A stretch of 64,000 nt of DNA, from assembly GCF_016863635.1 (NCBI RefSeq), contig NZ_BOPG01000080.1:1-64000 (forward strand), read 5' to 3'. The translations under genes were made by a program, and so were the position numbers. The stretch is from Virgisporangium aurantiacum (GTDB taxonomy: Bacteria; Actinomycetota; Actinomycetes; Mycobacteriales; Micromonosporaceae). The notes beneath the pieces were generated by a model that saw nothing but the letters and a program-made list of their open reading frames with translations, did no database searches and was not told where the DNA came from. Below, piece after piece: positions 27,087-35,628 of the stretch. The first letter of the stretch is position 1; every line of letters starts with the position of its first letter.

Positions 27087-27854
27087 ATGGCTGGCCCCGC
27101 CGACGTGATGGTGCTCGATGCGGGCGATCCGGTGGCGGTCGCGGCGGTCGGCGCGATCCACGCCGGTGAGGTCGCCCGGCTGACCCGGTTGCTCGCCGAG
27201 AATCCCCGGCTGGCGACGGCCCGGCTCGGCGACTACGACGGCCGCCCCGACGGCGGCATCTCCCGCACCCTGCTGCACGTGGTGGCCGACTGGCCGGGTC
27301 ACTATCCCAACGGCGCGCAGACCGTGGCGGCGCTGGTCGCGGCCGGCGCCGACGTCAACGCCCGGTTCACCGGCCCGCACCAGGAGACGCCGCTGCATTG
27401 GGCGGCCAGCAACGACGACGTCGAGCTCCTCGACGCGCTCCTCGACGCCGGCGCCGACATCGACGCGCCGGGTGCGGTGATCGGCGGCGGCACGCCGTTG
27501 GCCGACGCCCGCGGCTTCGGGCAGTGGCAGGCGGCGAACCGGCTGGTCGCGCGCGGCGCGCAGGTCACCTGCAACGACGCGGCCACATTGGGGATGATGG
27601 ACCGCCTCACGGCGTTCTTCGACGCACCCGTGCCGCCCGCGCCGGCCGAGGTCGACCTGGCGTTCTGGGGCGCCTGCCACGGCGGCCGGCAGGAGGCCGC
27701 GGAGTACCTGCTCGCCCGCGGCGCCGACGTCAACTGGGTGCCGCCGTGGGAGGACCGCACCCCGCTCGACGCGGCCGCCCGCAGCGGCGCCGATCACCTG
27801 ATCGGATGGCTGCGCGGGCACGGCGGCGTCCACTTCGCCGAACTTGACCGCTGA
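27087..27854 (+). CDS. Ankyrin-repeat protein
   Basis: 255 residues from ATG 27087. A TTG start 33 bp upstream is less likely. Four to five ankyrin repeats are seen, for example AALVAAGADVNARFTGPHQETPLHWAA, ELLDALLDAGADIDAP, and YLLARGADVNWVPPWEDRTPLDAAARSG. No signal peptide or membrane helix, so it is cytoplasmic. Ankyrin repeats bind proteins; no partner can be named. It lies between the response regulator and the STAS-sigma gene on the same strand and may be transcribed with either. Confidence 0.88.
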   Translation: MAGPADVMVLDAGDPVAVAAVGAIHAGEVARLTRLLAENPRLATARLGDYDGRPDGGISRTLLHVVADWPGHYPNGAQTVAALVAAGADVNARFTGPHQETPLHWAASNDDVELLDALLDAGADIDAPGAVIGGGTPLADARGFGQWQAANRLVARGAQVTCNDAATLGMMDRLTAFFDAPVPPAPAEVDLAFWGACHGGRQEAAEYLLARGADVNWVPPWEDRTPLDAAARSGADHLIGWLRGHGGVHFAELDR

Positions 27855-27880
27855 GGTTTCAACCACGGGGCGGCGGGAAG
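27855..27880 (+). promoter_or_regulatory. Possible SigB/SigF-type promoter before the STAS-sigma gene
   Basis: GGTTTC (27855-27860), a 14-bp gap and GGGAAG (27875-27880) resemble the GTTT-N14-16-GGGTAT consensus of SigB/F-type factors, with two mismatches in the -10. This would place the start of transcription at about the GTG start codon and imply autoregulation. The -10 deviation makes this weak. Confidence 0.3.
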
Positions 27881-27889
27881 GGCGACACT

Positions 27890-29020
27890 GTGCCCGTGGA
27901 CGAGGTGGTCTTCCGTACCTGGCGTGCCGGCGACACCGGTGTCGTGCGGGTGGCGGGGGTGCTCGACTTCGCCTCCGCCGTGCGGCTGCGGCTGACGCTG
28001 TACCGGTGCTGCGACGCCGGCGTCTCCGACATCGTGGTCGACCTGTCCCGGGTGCGGCTGATGGACGCGAGTTCGATCAGCGTCCTCCTGGCCGTTCACG
28101 CCCGGCTGGCCCAGAACGATGGCGGTCTCGTGGTCACCGGCGCCGCCCGGCTGGTGCTCGACGTCCTGGAGATCACCGGCGCGGCCAAGGAACTGGGTGC
28201 CTACGGCGGCGTCGACCCGGCCCTGCTGGAGCCGTCCGGCCGGCCGATCTCCGACACCGAGGTGCACGGCCGGTGGGGCGACGACGTCAACGAGCTCGCC
28301 GCCCGCATGCACCGGGAGTCCGACCCGCACGAGCGGGTCCGCCTGCGCGACGACCTCATCGGGCGGTGCCTGCCGATGGCCGAGCGGCTCGCCGTCCGGT
28401 TCACCGGGCTCGGCGAGCCGGCCGACGACCTGCGCCAGGTCGCCGCGCTGGCCCTGGTCCTGGCGGTGGACCGGTTCGACCCCGGCCCCGGCACCGACTT
28501 CGCCGCGTACGCGACACCGACCGTCGTCGGCGCGTTGAAGCGGCACTTCCGCGACCGCGGCTGGGCGGTCCGGCCGCCCCGGCAGGTCCAGGAGATGCGG
28601 CTGGCGGTCAACCGGGCCCGGGCCGATCTCTCGCAGGACCTCACCCGCACACCGACGTCCGCCGACATCGCCGCCCGGCTGAACACGTCGGAGCGCCGGG
28701 TGGTGGAGGCCGTCGGCGCGTCCGCCGGCTACCGCGCGGTCTCCCTGGACGCGCCGCTCGGCGCCGACCCGGACGCGCCGAACCTGGTCGACCGGCTGGG
28801 CGGGTTCGACGATGGGTACGAGAGCGTCACCAACCTCGAGTCGCTCCGGCCGTTGATCGCCGAACTGCCCGGCCGCGACCAGACGATCCTCGCGATGCGG
28901 TTCTACGAGAACCAGACGCAGCAGGAGATCGCCGCCCGCCTCGGTGTGTCGCAGATGCACGTGTCCCGCCTGTTGACCCGGATTCTCGGCCGGCTCCGGG
29001 CCGAGTTGCTCAGTGACTGA
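27890..29020 (+). CDS. STAS domain fused to a SigB/SigF-type sigma factor
   Basis: 376 residues from GTG 27890, with GGAAGG 8 bp upstream. Residues about 8-110 are a STAS (anti-anti-sigma) domain: VLDFASAVRLRLTL, IVVDLSRVRLMDASSISVLLAVH and a closing helix. Residues about 120-376 are a complete SigB/F/G-type sigma factor: region 2 with DLRQVAALALVLAVDRFDPG and FAAYATPTVVGALKRHFRD, region 3 with TRTPTSADIAARLNTSERRVVEAV, and region 4 with QTILAMRFYENQTQQEIAARLGVSQMHVSR. In the STAS helix, the residue after the conserved Asp, phosphorylated Ser58 in B. subtilis SpoIIAA, is Ala (D-A-S-S). The next gene, overlapping by 8 bp, is the anti-sigma kinase. The protein is therefore sigma factor and antagonist in one chain. 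Confidence 0.9.
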   Translation: MPVDEVVFRTWRAGDTGVVRVAGVLDFASAVRLRLTLYRCCDAGVSDIVVDLSRVRLMDASSISVLLAVHARLAQNDGGLVVTGAARLVLDVLEITGAAKELGAYGGVDPALLEPSGRPISDTEVHGRWGDDVNELAARMHRESDPHERVRLRDDLIGRCLPMAERLAVRFTGLGEPADDLRQVAALALVLAVDRFDPGPGTDFAAYATPTVVGALKRHFRDRGWAVRPPRQVQEMRLAVNRARADLSQDLTRTPTSADIAARLNTSERRVVEAVGASAGYRAVSLDAPLGADPDAPNLVDRLGGFDDGYESVTNLESLRPLIAELPGRDQTILAMRFYENQTQQEIAARLGVSQMHVSRLLTRILGRLRAELLSD

Positions 29021-29447
29021 CGGGGACGCCACCATGCGATCGTCCGTTTTCGACGGGGTGTATCCGCTGTCCCAGGTGAGCGCGGCGTACGCGCCGACGC
29101 CGGACGCCGTGCGGCACGCCCGCGCGCTGTCCGTCGACACGTGCCGCGCCTGGCACCTGTCCGAGGCGTTCGCCGGCCTCGTCGAACTGGTGGTGTCGGA
29201 GCTCGTCGGCAACTCCGTGCGGCACGCGTGGACCCGGGTCGACGTCACGCTCGTCCGGTCGCCGGGCCGGGTGAACATCGCGGTGCGCGACTACGTGTCG
29301 GCGCCGGCGCACATCGGCGGGCCGGGCGGAGACGGTCGCGGCCTGCTGATCGTCGACGCCGTCGCGACCCACTGGGGCTGCACGCCGATCGAAACGCCGA
29401 CCGGTCGCGGCGTCGGAAAGGTCACCTGGGCGACGCTCACCGCCTGA
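29013..29447 (+). CDS. RsbW/SpoIIAB-like anti-sigma factor (HATPase_c_2)
   Basis: 144 residues from a GTG at 29013 that overlaps the sigma gene by 8 bp; ATG 29034 is an alternative. It has a GHKL ATPase core: LVELVVSELVGNSVRHAW with the Mg-binding Asn, NIAVRDYVSAP and GGDGRGLLIVDAVATHWG (ATP lid region). Such proteins hold sigma factors inactive and phosphorylate STAS antagonists on a Ser/Thr. Here the STAS partner is fused to the sigma factor upstream. Cytoplasmic. Confidence 0.9.
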   Translation: MTDGDATMRSSVFDGVYPLSQVSAAYAPTPDAVRHARALSVDTCRAWHLSEAFAGLVELVVSELVGNSVRHAWTRVDVTLVRSPGRVNIAVRDYVSAPAHIGGPGGDGRGLLIVDAVATHWGCTPIETPTGRGVGKVTWATLTA

Positions 29448-29466
29448 TCGCCGCAGGCCCTAGCCT

Positions 29467-32400
29467 GTGCGGGTGCGATTCGGGGTGTTGGGTCCGCTGG
29501 CCGTGTGGAGCGACCTCGGTGAGCCCGTCACCGTGCCCGGCCGAAAGGTGCGGGCGCTGCTCGCCGCGCTGCTGGTGAACGAGGGGCGGCCGGTGTCGGC
29601 CGACCGGCTCGTCGAGGACCTGTGGGGCGCCACCGACGCGCGGCCGGCCGACCCGACCGCGGCGCTGCACGTGCGCGTCTCGCAGCTGCGCCGGGCGCTC
29701 GCCAGCGCCGGCAGCGCCGGCGCTGCCGGCGGCGCGGGTGCCGGTGGCCGGGGACTGGTGGTGTCCCAGGCGCCCGGCTACGCCCTGCACCCCGACGCCC
29801 GCGTCGACGCCGCGGAGTTCGCGACCCTGGTCGCCGACGCGCAGCGGGTCGCCGATCCGTCGACCCGCGCGAAGCTGCTCGGCGAGGCGTTGGGCCTCTG
29901 GCGCGGGCCGGCGCTGGCGGACTTCGCCGACGAGGAGTTCGCCCGGGTGGCCGCCGCGCGGTGGGAGGAGCGGCGGATCGCCGCCGTCGAGGCGTACGCG
30001 GAGGCGCGGCTGGCGCTCGGCGAGCACGCGGAGGTGGCCGCCGAACTGGCCGCGCCGGTGGTCGAGCATCCGTTCCGCGAGCGGCTGCGCGCGGCACACC
30101 TGCGGGCGCTGTACCGCTCCGGGCGCGTCACCGAGGCCCTGGACGGCTACCGCGAGCTCCGCTCCCGGCTCGCGGACGAACTCGGCCTCGAACCGGGCGC
30201 CGACCTGGTCGCGCTGCACCGCGCGATCCTCGCCGGCGACCCGGCCGAGGACGCGCCGGCGGCGCCTCAGGAGCGGTCGGTGGTCCGGCTCCCGGCGCCG
30301 GTCACGGAACTGCTGGGACGCGCGGAGGCGCTCGCCCGCGTCCGGGAACTGCTCGCCGCCGGGCGGCTGGTGACGGTCACCGGCCCGGGCGGCGTGGGCA
30401 AGACGAGCGTGGCGCTGGCGGTGGCCTGGTCGGTGGCCGACGCGTATCCCGACGGGGTGTGGCTCGTCGACCTGACCACGTGGGACGGCCGCGGCGACCC
30501 CGCCGACCCGGTGCTGTCGGTGCTGCCGGTCCCGGAGGCGCCGGGCGGCTCCCAGCCGCCGGGGGAGCGGCTGGCGGCGGCGCTGCGCGAGCGGCGGGCG
30601 CTGCTGGTCCTCGACAACTGCGAGCACGTGGCCGAGCCGGTGGCCGACCTGGTCGGCGGGCTGCTGGCGGCGGCGCCGGGGCTGCGGATCCTGGCCACCG
30701 GCCGGGAACCGCTCCGCGTGCGCGGCGAGGCCCGGTTCGACCTGCCGCCGCTGGAGGTCCCGGACACCGACGACCCGGCCCGGCTCGCGGACTCGGCGGC
30801 CGTGCGCCTGTTCCTGTCCCGGGCGGGCGTTCCGTCGCCGGACGATGCGACCGTGGCCGGCGCGGCGGAGGTGTGCCGGCGGTTGGACGGGCTGCCGCTG
30901 GCCCTGGAACTCGCCGCGACCCGCGTCGCGGGGCTGGGCATCCCGGAGCTGGTGGCCCGGTTGAGCCTGCCGCACGACCGGTTCGGGCTGCTGGCGACCG
31001 GGCCGCGGGACGCGCCGGCCCGCCAGCGCACGCTGGCCGCGGTGATCGACTGGAGCTGGCGCCTGCTGTCCGGACCCGAGCAGGTGGTGCTGCGGCGGCT
31101 GTCCGTCCACGCGGGCGGGTGCACGCTGGCCTCCGCCGAGGCGGTGTGCGCCGACGGGCCGGTACTCGACCTGTTGACCGGGCTGGTCGACCGCTCCCTC
31201 GTGGTCCGGCGCGAGGGCCGGTACCGGCTGCTGGAATCCGTCGCCGCGTTCTGCCTCGACCGGCTCCGCGAGGCCGGCGAGGAGGGCGCCGTCCGCCGCC
31301 GCCACGCCGACCACTTCCTCGACCTCGCCGAGCGGGCCGACCCCGAGCTGCGCGGCCGCGACCAGCGCGGCTGGCTGGACCGGCTGGAGCCGGAGGCGGC
31401 GAACCTGCGCGCCGCCCAGGACACCTACCACCGCACCGGCGCCGCCGGTCGCGCGTTGCGCCTGGCGACCGCGCTGGTCTGGTACCGCTACCTGCGCGGA
31501 CGGCTCACCGAGGCGCGCCGTTCGCTGGCGGCGGCGCTCGAACTGGCCGCCGCCGCCGAGGTTCCCGCCGACGTGCGCGCCGTCGCCCGTGCCTGGCACG
31601 CCGGTCTCGCCCTCCGGCAGGGGCTCGCCGGTCCGGAATGCGTCGCCGAGGCGCTGGGCGGGTTCGACGCGGACGCCGATCCGCTCGTCCGGGCCCGCGT
31701 CGAGTGGTTCCTCGCCGGCGGCGTCGTCGAATTCGGGGACGGGGCGGCGACCGGCGCGCTGCTCACCGCGTCCCATAAGGTTTTCACCGGCGCCGGGGAC
31801 CGCTGGGGCGAAGCGGCCGTGCTGAGCACGCGCGCGATGCTCGCCCACATGCGCGACGACGCCGAGGCGCTCGAGCACGACGCGCGCCGGGCCGCCGCGG
31901 TGTTCCGGTCGATCGGTGACGAGTGGGGCGTGCTCCAGGCGACCGACTGGCTGATCGGCCTCGCCGACCTCACCGGCGACACCGCCGAGGCGGCGCGGCT
32001 GAGCCGGGCCGGGCTGGAGTCGGCGCGCGACCTGGGGCTGTGGGCCGAGGTGGCCGGGCGGCTCGGCTGGCTCGCGTGGACCTCGACGCAGGCCGGCGAC
32101 CACGTGGCCGCGCGTGGTCACGGCGAGCGGGCCCGCCGGCTCTCGGCGGAGCAGGGCAACCGCGCGGGCGAGGTGTTCGCGACGATCAGCGTCGCGTTCG
32201 CGGCCCGGCGGGACGGCGACGAGGAGGCCGCCGCCGCGCATCTCGACTGGCTGCTGGCGACCGCGCGGGAGCAGACCACCGCCGGCGCGAGCCCGCCGTA
32301 CCTGCCGATGGTGCTGGTCGAGCGGGGGCTGCTGCTCTCCGGGCAGGGTGCGGCGGCGCGGGCGCTGGCAGCGCACCGGGAGGCGTTCGAGCTGTCGCGG

Positions 32401-32676
32401 GCGCAGGGTTCGCCGCGCGGAACGGCGTGGGCGCTGGCGGGAATGGCCGCCGCGGTGCTCGTCACGGAAAGGTCCGATCTCGCGGCGGAACTGCTCGGAA
32501 CGGCGGACGCCGTGTGGCGCGGCACGGGGCAGCCGATGTCGGACTCCGACCGCGCCGAGCTGGCCCGCACCACCGAAGCGGTGCGGGCCGGGTCGCCGAC
32601 GTTCGACGCGCTGTTCGCGGCGGGTGCCGCGCGGACCCCTTCGGAGGCCGTCGCCCTTGTTCAGCGGGGCGTGTAG
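29467..32676 (+). CDS. AfsR/SARP-like regulator with BTAD, NB-ARC and TPR domains
   Basis: 1069 residues. The N-terminal OmpR-type winged helix (about 1-95) reads FGVLGPLAVWSD and LLAALLVNEGRPVSADRLVEDLWG. The bacterial transcriptional activator domain follows (about 105-255). The NTPase domain has the P-loop TGPGGVGKTS near 307 and Walker B LLVLDNCEH. Helical TPR-like repeats fill the C-terminus (about 600-1050). Such regulators are large homologues of AfsR and often control antibiotic clusters, though no such cluster is seen here. Its last 16 bp overlap the convergent reductase-like gene. Confidence 0.93.
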   Translation: MRVRFGVLGPLAVWSDLGEPVTVPGRKVRALLAALLVNEGRPVSADRLVEDLWGATDARPADPTAALHVRVSQLRRALASAGSAGAAGGAGAGGRGLVVSQAPGYALHPDARVDAAEFATLVADAQRVADPSTRAKLLGEALGLWRGPALADFADEEFARVAAARWEERRIAAVEAYAEARLALGEHAEVAAELAAPVVEHPFRERLRAAHLRALYRSGRVTEALDGYRELRSRLADELGLEPGADLVALHRAILAGDPAEDAPAAPQERSVVRLPAPVTELLGRAEALARVRELLAAGRLVTVTGPGGVGKTSVALAVAWSVADAYPDGVWLVDLTTWDGRGDPADPVLSVLPVPEAPGGSQPPGERLAAALRERRALLVLDNCEHVAEPVADLVGGLLAAAPGLRILATGREPLRVRGEARFDLPPLEVPDTDDPARLADSAAVRLFLSRAGVPSPDDATVAGAAEVCRRLDGLPLALELAATRVAGLGIPELVARLSLPHDRFGLLATGPRDAPARQRTLAAVIDWSWRLLSGPEQVVLRRLSVHAGGCTLASAEAVCADGPVLDLLTGLVDRSLVVRREGRYRLLESVAAFCLDRLREAGEEGAVRRRHADHFLDLAERADPELRGRDQRGWLDRLEPEAANLRAAQDTYHRTGAAGRALRLATALVWYRYLRGRLTEARRSLAAALELAAAAEVPADVRAVARAWHAGLALRQGLAGPECVAEALGGFDADADPLVRARVEWFLAGGVVEFGDGAATGALLTASHKVFTGAGDRWGEAAVLSTRAMLAHMRDDAEALEHDARRAAAVFRSIGDEWGVLQATDWLIGLADLTGDTAEAARLSRAGLESARDLGLWAEVAGRLGWLAWTSTQAGDHVAARGHGERARRLSAEQGNRAGEVFATISVAFAARRDGDEEAAAAHLDWLLATAREQTTAGASPPYLPMVLVERGLLLSGQGAAARALAAHREAFELSRAQGSPRGTAWALAGMAAAVLVTERSDLAAELLGTADAVWRGTGQPMSDSDRAELARTTEAVRAGSPTFDALFAAGAARTPSEAVALVQRGV

Positions 32677-33227
32677 ACGTGCACGACGATCCCGGAGTCG
32701 AACCGGTGGAGGTCGGCGAGCTTCAGGTGCGTGGTGTCGAAGCCGGCGCCCTCGAACAGGTGCTGGCCGGCGCCGACGATCACCGGGAAGTACCAGAAGT
32801 GGAACTCGTCGACCAGGCCGTGCTCGACCAGCGTGCGGTCCAGCTCGCCGGTGCCCCACTTCATGATGTTCGCGCCCGGCTGCTCCTTGATCTTCGCGAC
32901 CTCCTCGGCCACGTCGCCCTGTATGACCGTGGTGTTCCAGGTGGCGCTGGTCAGCGTGCGGGAGGCGACGTACTTGGGCATCGCGTTCACCCGGTCGGCG
33001 AACTCGTTCGACTGGCTCGACCAGGCCTCCGCCATGCCCTCGTAGGTGACCCTGCCCATCAGCAGGGTGTCGGCGTCGGCGGCGAGGGCGGCGCTGTAGC
33101 CGTTGTGCTGGTCGTCCCAGTACTTGTTGCCCCACATGTGCGGGTCGGACCGCGACGACGTGGAGGGGTGGGTGTCGGAGATGATCCCGTCCAGGGACAC
33201 GAAGGTCGACTCGATCAGCTTGCGCAT
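32661..33227 (-). CDS. RibD C-terminal/dihydrofolate reductase-like protein
   Basis: 188 residues from ATG 33227 with GAGGAA 5 bp upstream. Motifs of the RibD_C/DHFR-like fold: LIESTFVSLDGIISD at the N-terminus, DTLLMGRVTYEGMAEAW, KYVASRTL, and DEFHFWYFPVIVGAGQHLFEG. These proteins bind NADPH; few have known substrates and most are annotated 'dihydrofolate reductase family'. They rarely replace FolA. Divergent from the heme oxygenase gene, across an iron box. Confidence 0.9.
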   Translation of the reverse strand: MRKLIESTFVSLDGIISDTHPSTSSRSDPHMWGNKYWDDQHNGYSAALAADADTLLMGRVTYEGMAEAWSSQSNEFADRVNAMPKYVASRTLTSATWNTTVIQGDVAEEVAKIKEQPGANIMKWGTGELDRTLVEHGLVDEFHFWYFPVIVGAGQHLFEGAGFDTTHLKLADLHRFDSGIVVHVYTPR

Positions 33228-33313
33228 GTCAGTTCCTCTCGTTCGGTGCTCTCGAGCCTTCCCGGGTGCCCTTACGGTTTTCTTCTGGATCTTTTGCGGT
33301 CGCGCCCATAAAG

Positions 33314-33332
33314 TTAGGTAAGCCTTTCTTAA
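33314..33332 (+). promoter_or_regulatory. DtxR/IdeR-type iron box
   Basis: TTAGGTAAGCCTTTCTTAA matches 14 of 19 positions of the IdeR/DmdR consensus (TTAGGTTAGGCTAACCTAA), including both outer arms. It ends 13 bp before the GTG start of the heme oxygenase gene. Iron-replete repression of heme degradation is the expected effect. Match counted by eye. Confidence 0.75.
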
Positions 33333-33345
33333 GATGGGGGACCGG

Positions 33346-33990
33346 GTGTCGCTTTCGAAGCAGCTGCGCACGTCGGGTCGCGACGACCACCGGCGGGCCG
33401 AGCGGATGCCGTACCTGGCCGCCCTGGTCGACGGCTCGCTCGACCGCGCCGGGTACGCCGCGATGGTGGCCCAGCACTACTTCATCTACGAGGTGCTCGA
33501 ACAGGCGTCGGCGGTGATGCGGGCCGATCCCTTCGTCGGCCCGCTGGTCACCGACCGGCTCACCCGGCTGCCGGCCCTCGAACGCGACCTGCGGTTCCTG
33601 CTCGGCCCCGCGTGGCGGTCGGCGATCTCGCCGTCGTCCGCGACGGCCCGGTACGTCGACCGGCTGCGCGAGGTGTGCTTCGCCTGGAACGGCGGCTTCC
33701 TCGCCCACCACTACACCCGCTACCTCGGCGACCTGTCCGGCGGCTTCTACATCGCCGAGGCCGTGCGCCAGGCGTACACGCTGCCCGGCCGCGCCGGCAC
33801 CGAGTTCTACGTGTTCGACGGCATCCCCGACCCGGCCGGCTTCAAGGCGGCGTACCGCGACCGGCTCGACGCCACCGACTGGCCGGCCGACGAGCGCTCC
33901 CGCATCGTCGACGAACTGCGGGTCGCGTACCGGTTGAACATCGACGTGCTGGCCGACCTGGGCCACGCCGTTCGCGCAGAGGCGGCCTGA
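33346..33990 (+). CDS. Biliverdin-producing heme oxygenase (HmuO type)
   Basis: 214 residues from GTG 33346, which follows GGGGGA by 4 bp and gives an N-terminus like HmuO (SLSKQLRTSGRDDHRRAE). ATG 33334 is in frame but lacks a ribosome site and almost touches the iron box. The proximal heme ligand is His15 in DDHRRAE. The distal helix signature GDLSGG is present near residue 128. It cleaves heme to biliverdin, CO and iron. The DUF2470 gene starts 2 bp after its stop. An IdeR-type box precedes it, so the pair is an iron-acquisition operon. No heme transporter is adjacent. Confidence 0.93.
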   Translation: MSLSKQLRTSGRDDHRRAERMPYLAALVDGSLDRAGYAAMVAQHYFIYEVLEQASAVMRADPFVGPLVTDRLTRLPALERDLRFLLGPAWRSAISPSSATARYVDRLREVCFAWNGGFLAHHYTRYLGDLSGGFYIAEAVRQAYTLPGRAGTEFYVFDGIPDPAGFKAAYRDRLDATDWPADERSRIVDELRVAYRLNIDVLADLGHAVRAEAA

Positions 33991-33992
33991 CG

Positions 33993-34295
33993 GTGACCTT
34001 CGGCCCCGAGGTGGTCGCCGCCGTGTGCCGCCACATGAACGACGACCACCCCGCCGACAGCCTGCTGATCTGCCGCACCCTGGGCGGCCACCCGGAGGCG
34101 ACGGCCGCCCGCATGACCGGCCTCGACGCCCATGGCGCCGACTTCGAGGTGACGCTCGCGGGCGGCGTCTCCCGGGTGCGGTTGGCGTGGAGCACGTCGC
34201 TGACCGAACGCCCCCAGATCCGCGCCGAGGTCGTGCGCATGTACGCGGAGGCGTGCGCGCTGGCCGGCATCCCGCCGAGGAGCTCCACCGGCTGA
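33993..34295 (+). CDS. DUF2470 protein
   Basis: 100 residues from GTG 33993. The family pattern is clear: VVAAVCRHMNDDHPADSLLICR with MNDDH, MTGLDAHGADFEVTL and a C-terminal RAEVVRMYAEAC helix. DUF2470 forms the C-terminal domain of HugZ-type heme-degrading proteins and binds heme or supports heme handling in other proteins. Coupled to the heme oxygenase (2-bp gap). Likely assists heme delivery or product release (inference). Confidence 0.85.
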   Translation: MTFGPEVVAAVCRHMNDDHPADSLLICRTLGGHPEATAARMTGLDAHGADFEVTLAGGVSRVRLAWSTSLTERPQIRAEVVRMYAEACALAGIPPRSSTG

Positions 34296-34542
34296 TCACG
34301 AGCCAGTACGTCCGCGTTGTACAGGTACGCGGCCGACCGGTGGCTCAACGCCGCGCCCGGTGGCTCAACGCCGCGCCCGGTGGGAGCACCAGCGCCACCG
34401 CCCGGCACAGCGTTACGTGATCGACCGTCGCCGACCCGTCGAGGTATACGCCGCGAAAGAGCCGCCGGAACCGTGGCCCGCGCAATTGGGCGGGCGTCAC
34501 GAGACCGGCGGCCACGGCCGTGGATCCCAGGAACGGAGACAC
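34275..34542 (-). pseudogene. Truncated DUF559/AbiEi-like gene with a frame-shifting 20-bp duplication
   Basis: The reverse strand starts at GTG 34542 with MSPFLGSTAVAAGLVTPAQL and reads through RLFRGVYLDGSATVDHVTL to VLPPGAALSH, then hits a premature stop. The next 20 bp are an exact tandem repeat (34341-34380); removing one copy restores RSAAYLYNADVLARDQPVEL, which is the typical continuation of actinomycete DUF559-type proteins with 'LPPGAALSHRSAA' motifs. The recognisable sequence ends near 34275 where the DUF2470 gene takes over. It is a remnant, not a working gene. The family name rests on memory of these motifs. Confidence 0.7.
34341..34380. repeat. Perfect 20-bp tandem duplication
   Basis: The unit TGGCTCAACGCCGCGCCCGG occurs twice in a row (34341-34360 and 34361-34380), flanked by CCGG before and TGGG after. 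Since 20 is not a multiple of 3, it shifts the frame of the remnant gene that spans it. Suggests replication slippage. Confidence 0.9.
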
Positions 34543-34638
34543 GCCGACCAGCGTGGGGCACCGCGCGTTCCCGGCGCTGCCCCTGTGGACAACGCTCGGC
34601 CGCCCTGTGGACGACCACCCACGGCCGTCCCCTGTGTG

Positions 34639-35628
34639 CTATGAGGCCTTCGCCCCCGCGCTGACGGCGCCTGCGCCGACCGTCGACGCGTCCGGGTCGG
34701 CGCGGACGACCACCGTCGAGCCGACCTCCAGGCCCAGGCCCAGGAACGCGTTGCGGGTCGTCGTCACCGTCACCGGTCCGCCGTCGACCAGGACCTCCAG
34801 CCGCATCTCGAAGCCGATCCGGGTGATGCGGGTGACGGTGCCGGTCACGTCGCCGGGTTCGGGGTCGCCGCCGTGCAGGTGGAGGTCGTGCGGGCGCACC
34901 AGCTGGTCGCCGAGGGTGGTGACCGGGCCGAGGAAGCGCATCACGAAGTCGTTGGCGGGACGGTCGTACAGGTCGTCGGGGGAGCCGATCTGCTCGACCC
35001 GGCCCTCGTTGATGACGACGATCTCGTCGGAGACCTCCAGCGCCTCCTCCTGGTCGTGCGTGACGAACACGGTGGTGACGTGCACCTCGTCGTGCAGGCG
35101 GCGCAGCCAGTCGCGGAGTTCCTTGCGTACCTTGGCGTCCAGCGCGCCGAACGGCTCGTCGAGCAGGAGCACGGTCGGCTGCACGGCGAGCGCGCGGGCC
35201 AGCGCCATCCGTTGCCGTTGCCCGCCGGACAGCTGTGACGGCAGCCGGTCGGCGAACTGCTCCAGGTGCACGAGCGCCAGCAGCTCGTCGACGCGTGAAC
35301 GGATCTCGTCCTTGGGCCGCTTGCGGATCTCCAGCCCGAACGAGACGTTGCGCCGCACCGACAGGTGCTTGAACGCGGCATAGTGCTGGAACACGAACCC
35401 GACGTTGCGCTTCTGCGGCGGCAGCTTGGTGGCGTCGACGCCCTCGATCTCGACACTGCCGCTGTCGGCGGTCTCCAGGCCGGCGATGATGCGCAGCAGC
35501 GTCGACTTGCCGCCGCCGGACGGGCCCAGCAACGCGGTCAGCCGGCCGGACGGGATGCTCACCGACACGTCGTCGAGCGCCACGAAGTCGCCGAACCGTT
35601 TGTTCACACCGGAAATCTCGATGCTCAC
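34639..35628 (-). CDS. cysA: Sulfate/thiosulfate ABC transporter ATP-binding protein
   Basis: 329 residues from GTG 35628, which overlaps the cysW stop (GTGA). Walker A GPSGGGKST, Q-loop FVFQHYAAFKHLSV, signature LSGGQRQRMALARAL, Walker B LLLDEPFGALD and switch His VFVTHDQEEA are all present. The C-terminal part has the TOBE-like regulatory domain seen in CysA (about 240-329). It energises sulfate import by CysTW. Last gene of the four-gene operon. Confidence 0.95.
   Translation of the reverse strand: MSIEISGVNKRFGDFVALDDVSVSIPSGRLTALLGPSGGGKSTLLRIIAGLETADSGSVEIEGVDATKLPPQKRNVGFVFQHYAAFKHLSVRRNVSFGLEIRKRPKDEIRSRVDELLALVHLEQFADRLPSQLSGGQRQRMALARALAVQPTVLLLDEPFGALDAKVRKELRDWLRRLHDEVHVTTVFVTHDQEEALEVSDEIVVINEGRVEQIGSPDDLYDRPANDFVMRFLGPVTTLGDQLVRPHDLHLHGGDPEPGDVTGTVTRITRIGFEMRLEVLVDGGPVTVTTTRNAFLGLGLEVGSTVVVRADPDASTVGAGAVSAGAKAS

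Noticed and set aside
29437..33135. 1232-residue ORF opposite the AfsR-like regulator
   Set aside because: Low-complexity mirror frame; regulator domains are on the + strand.
34560..34620. TGTGGACAAC and CTGTGGACG resembling DnaA boxes
   Set aside because: Too few, not clustered with dnaA/dnaN, and inside a decaying region; no sign of a replication origin.
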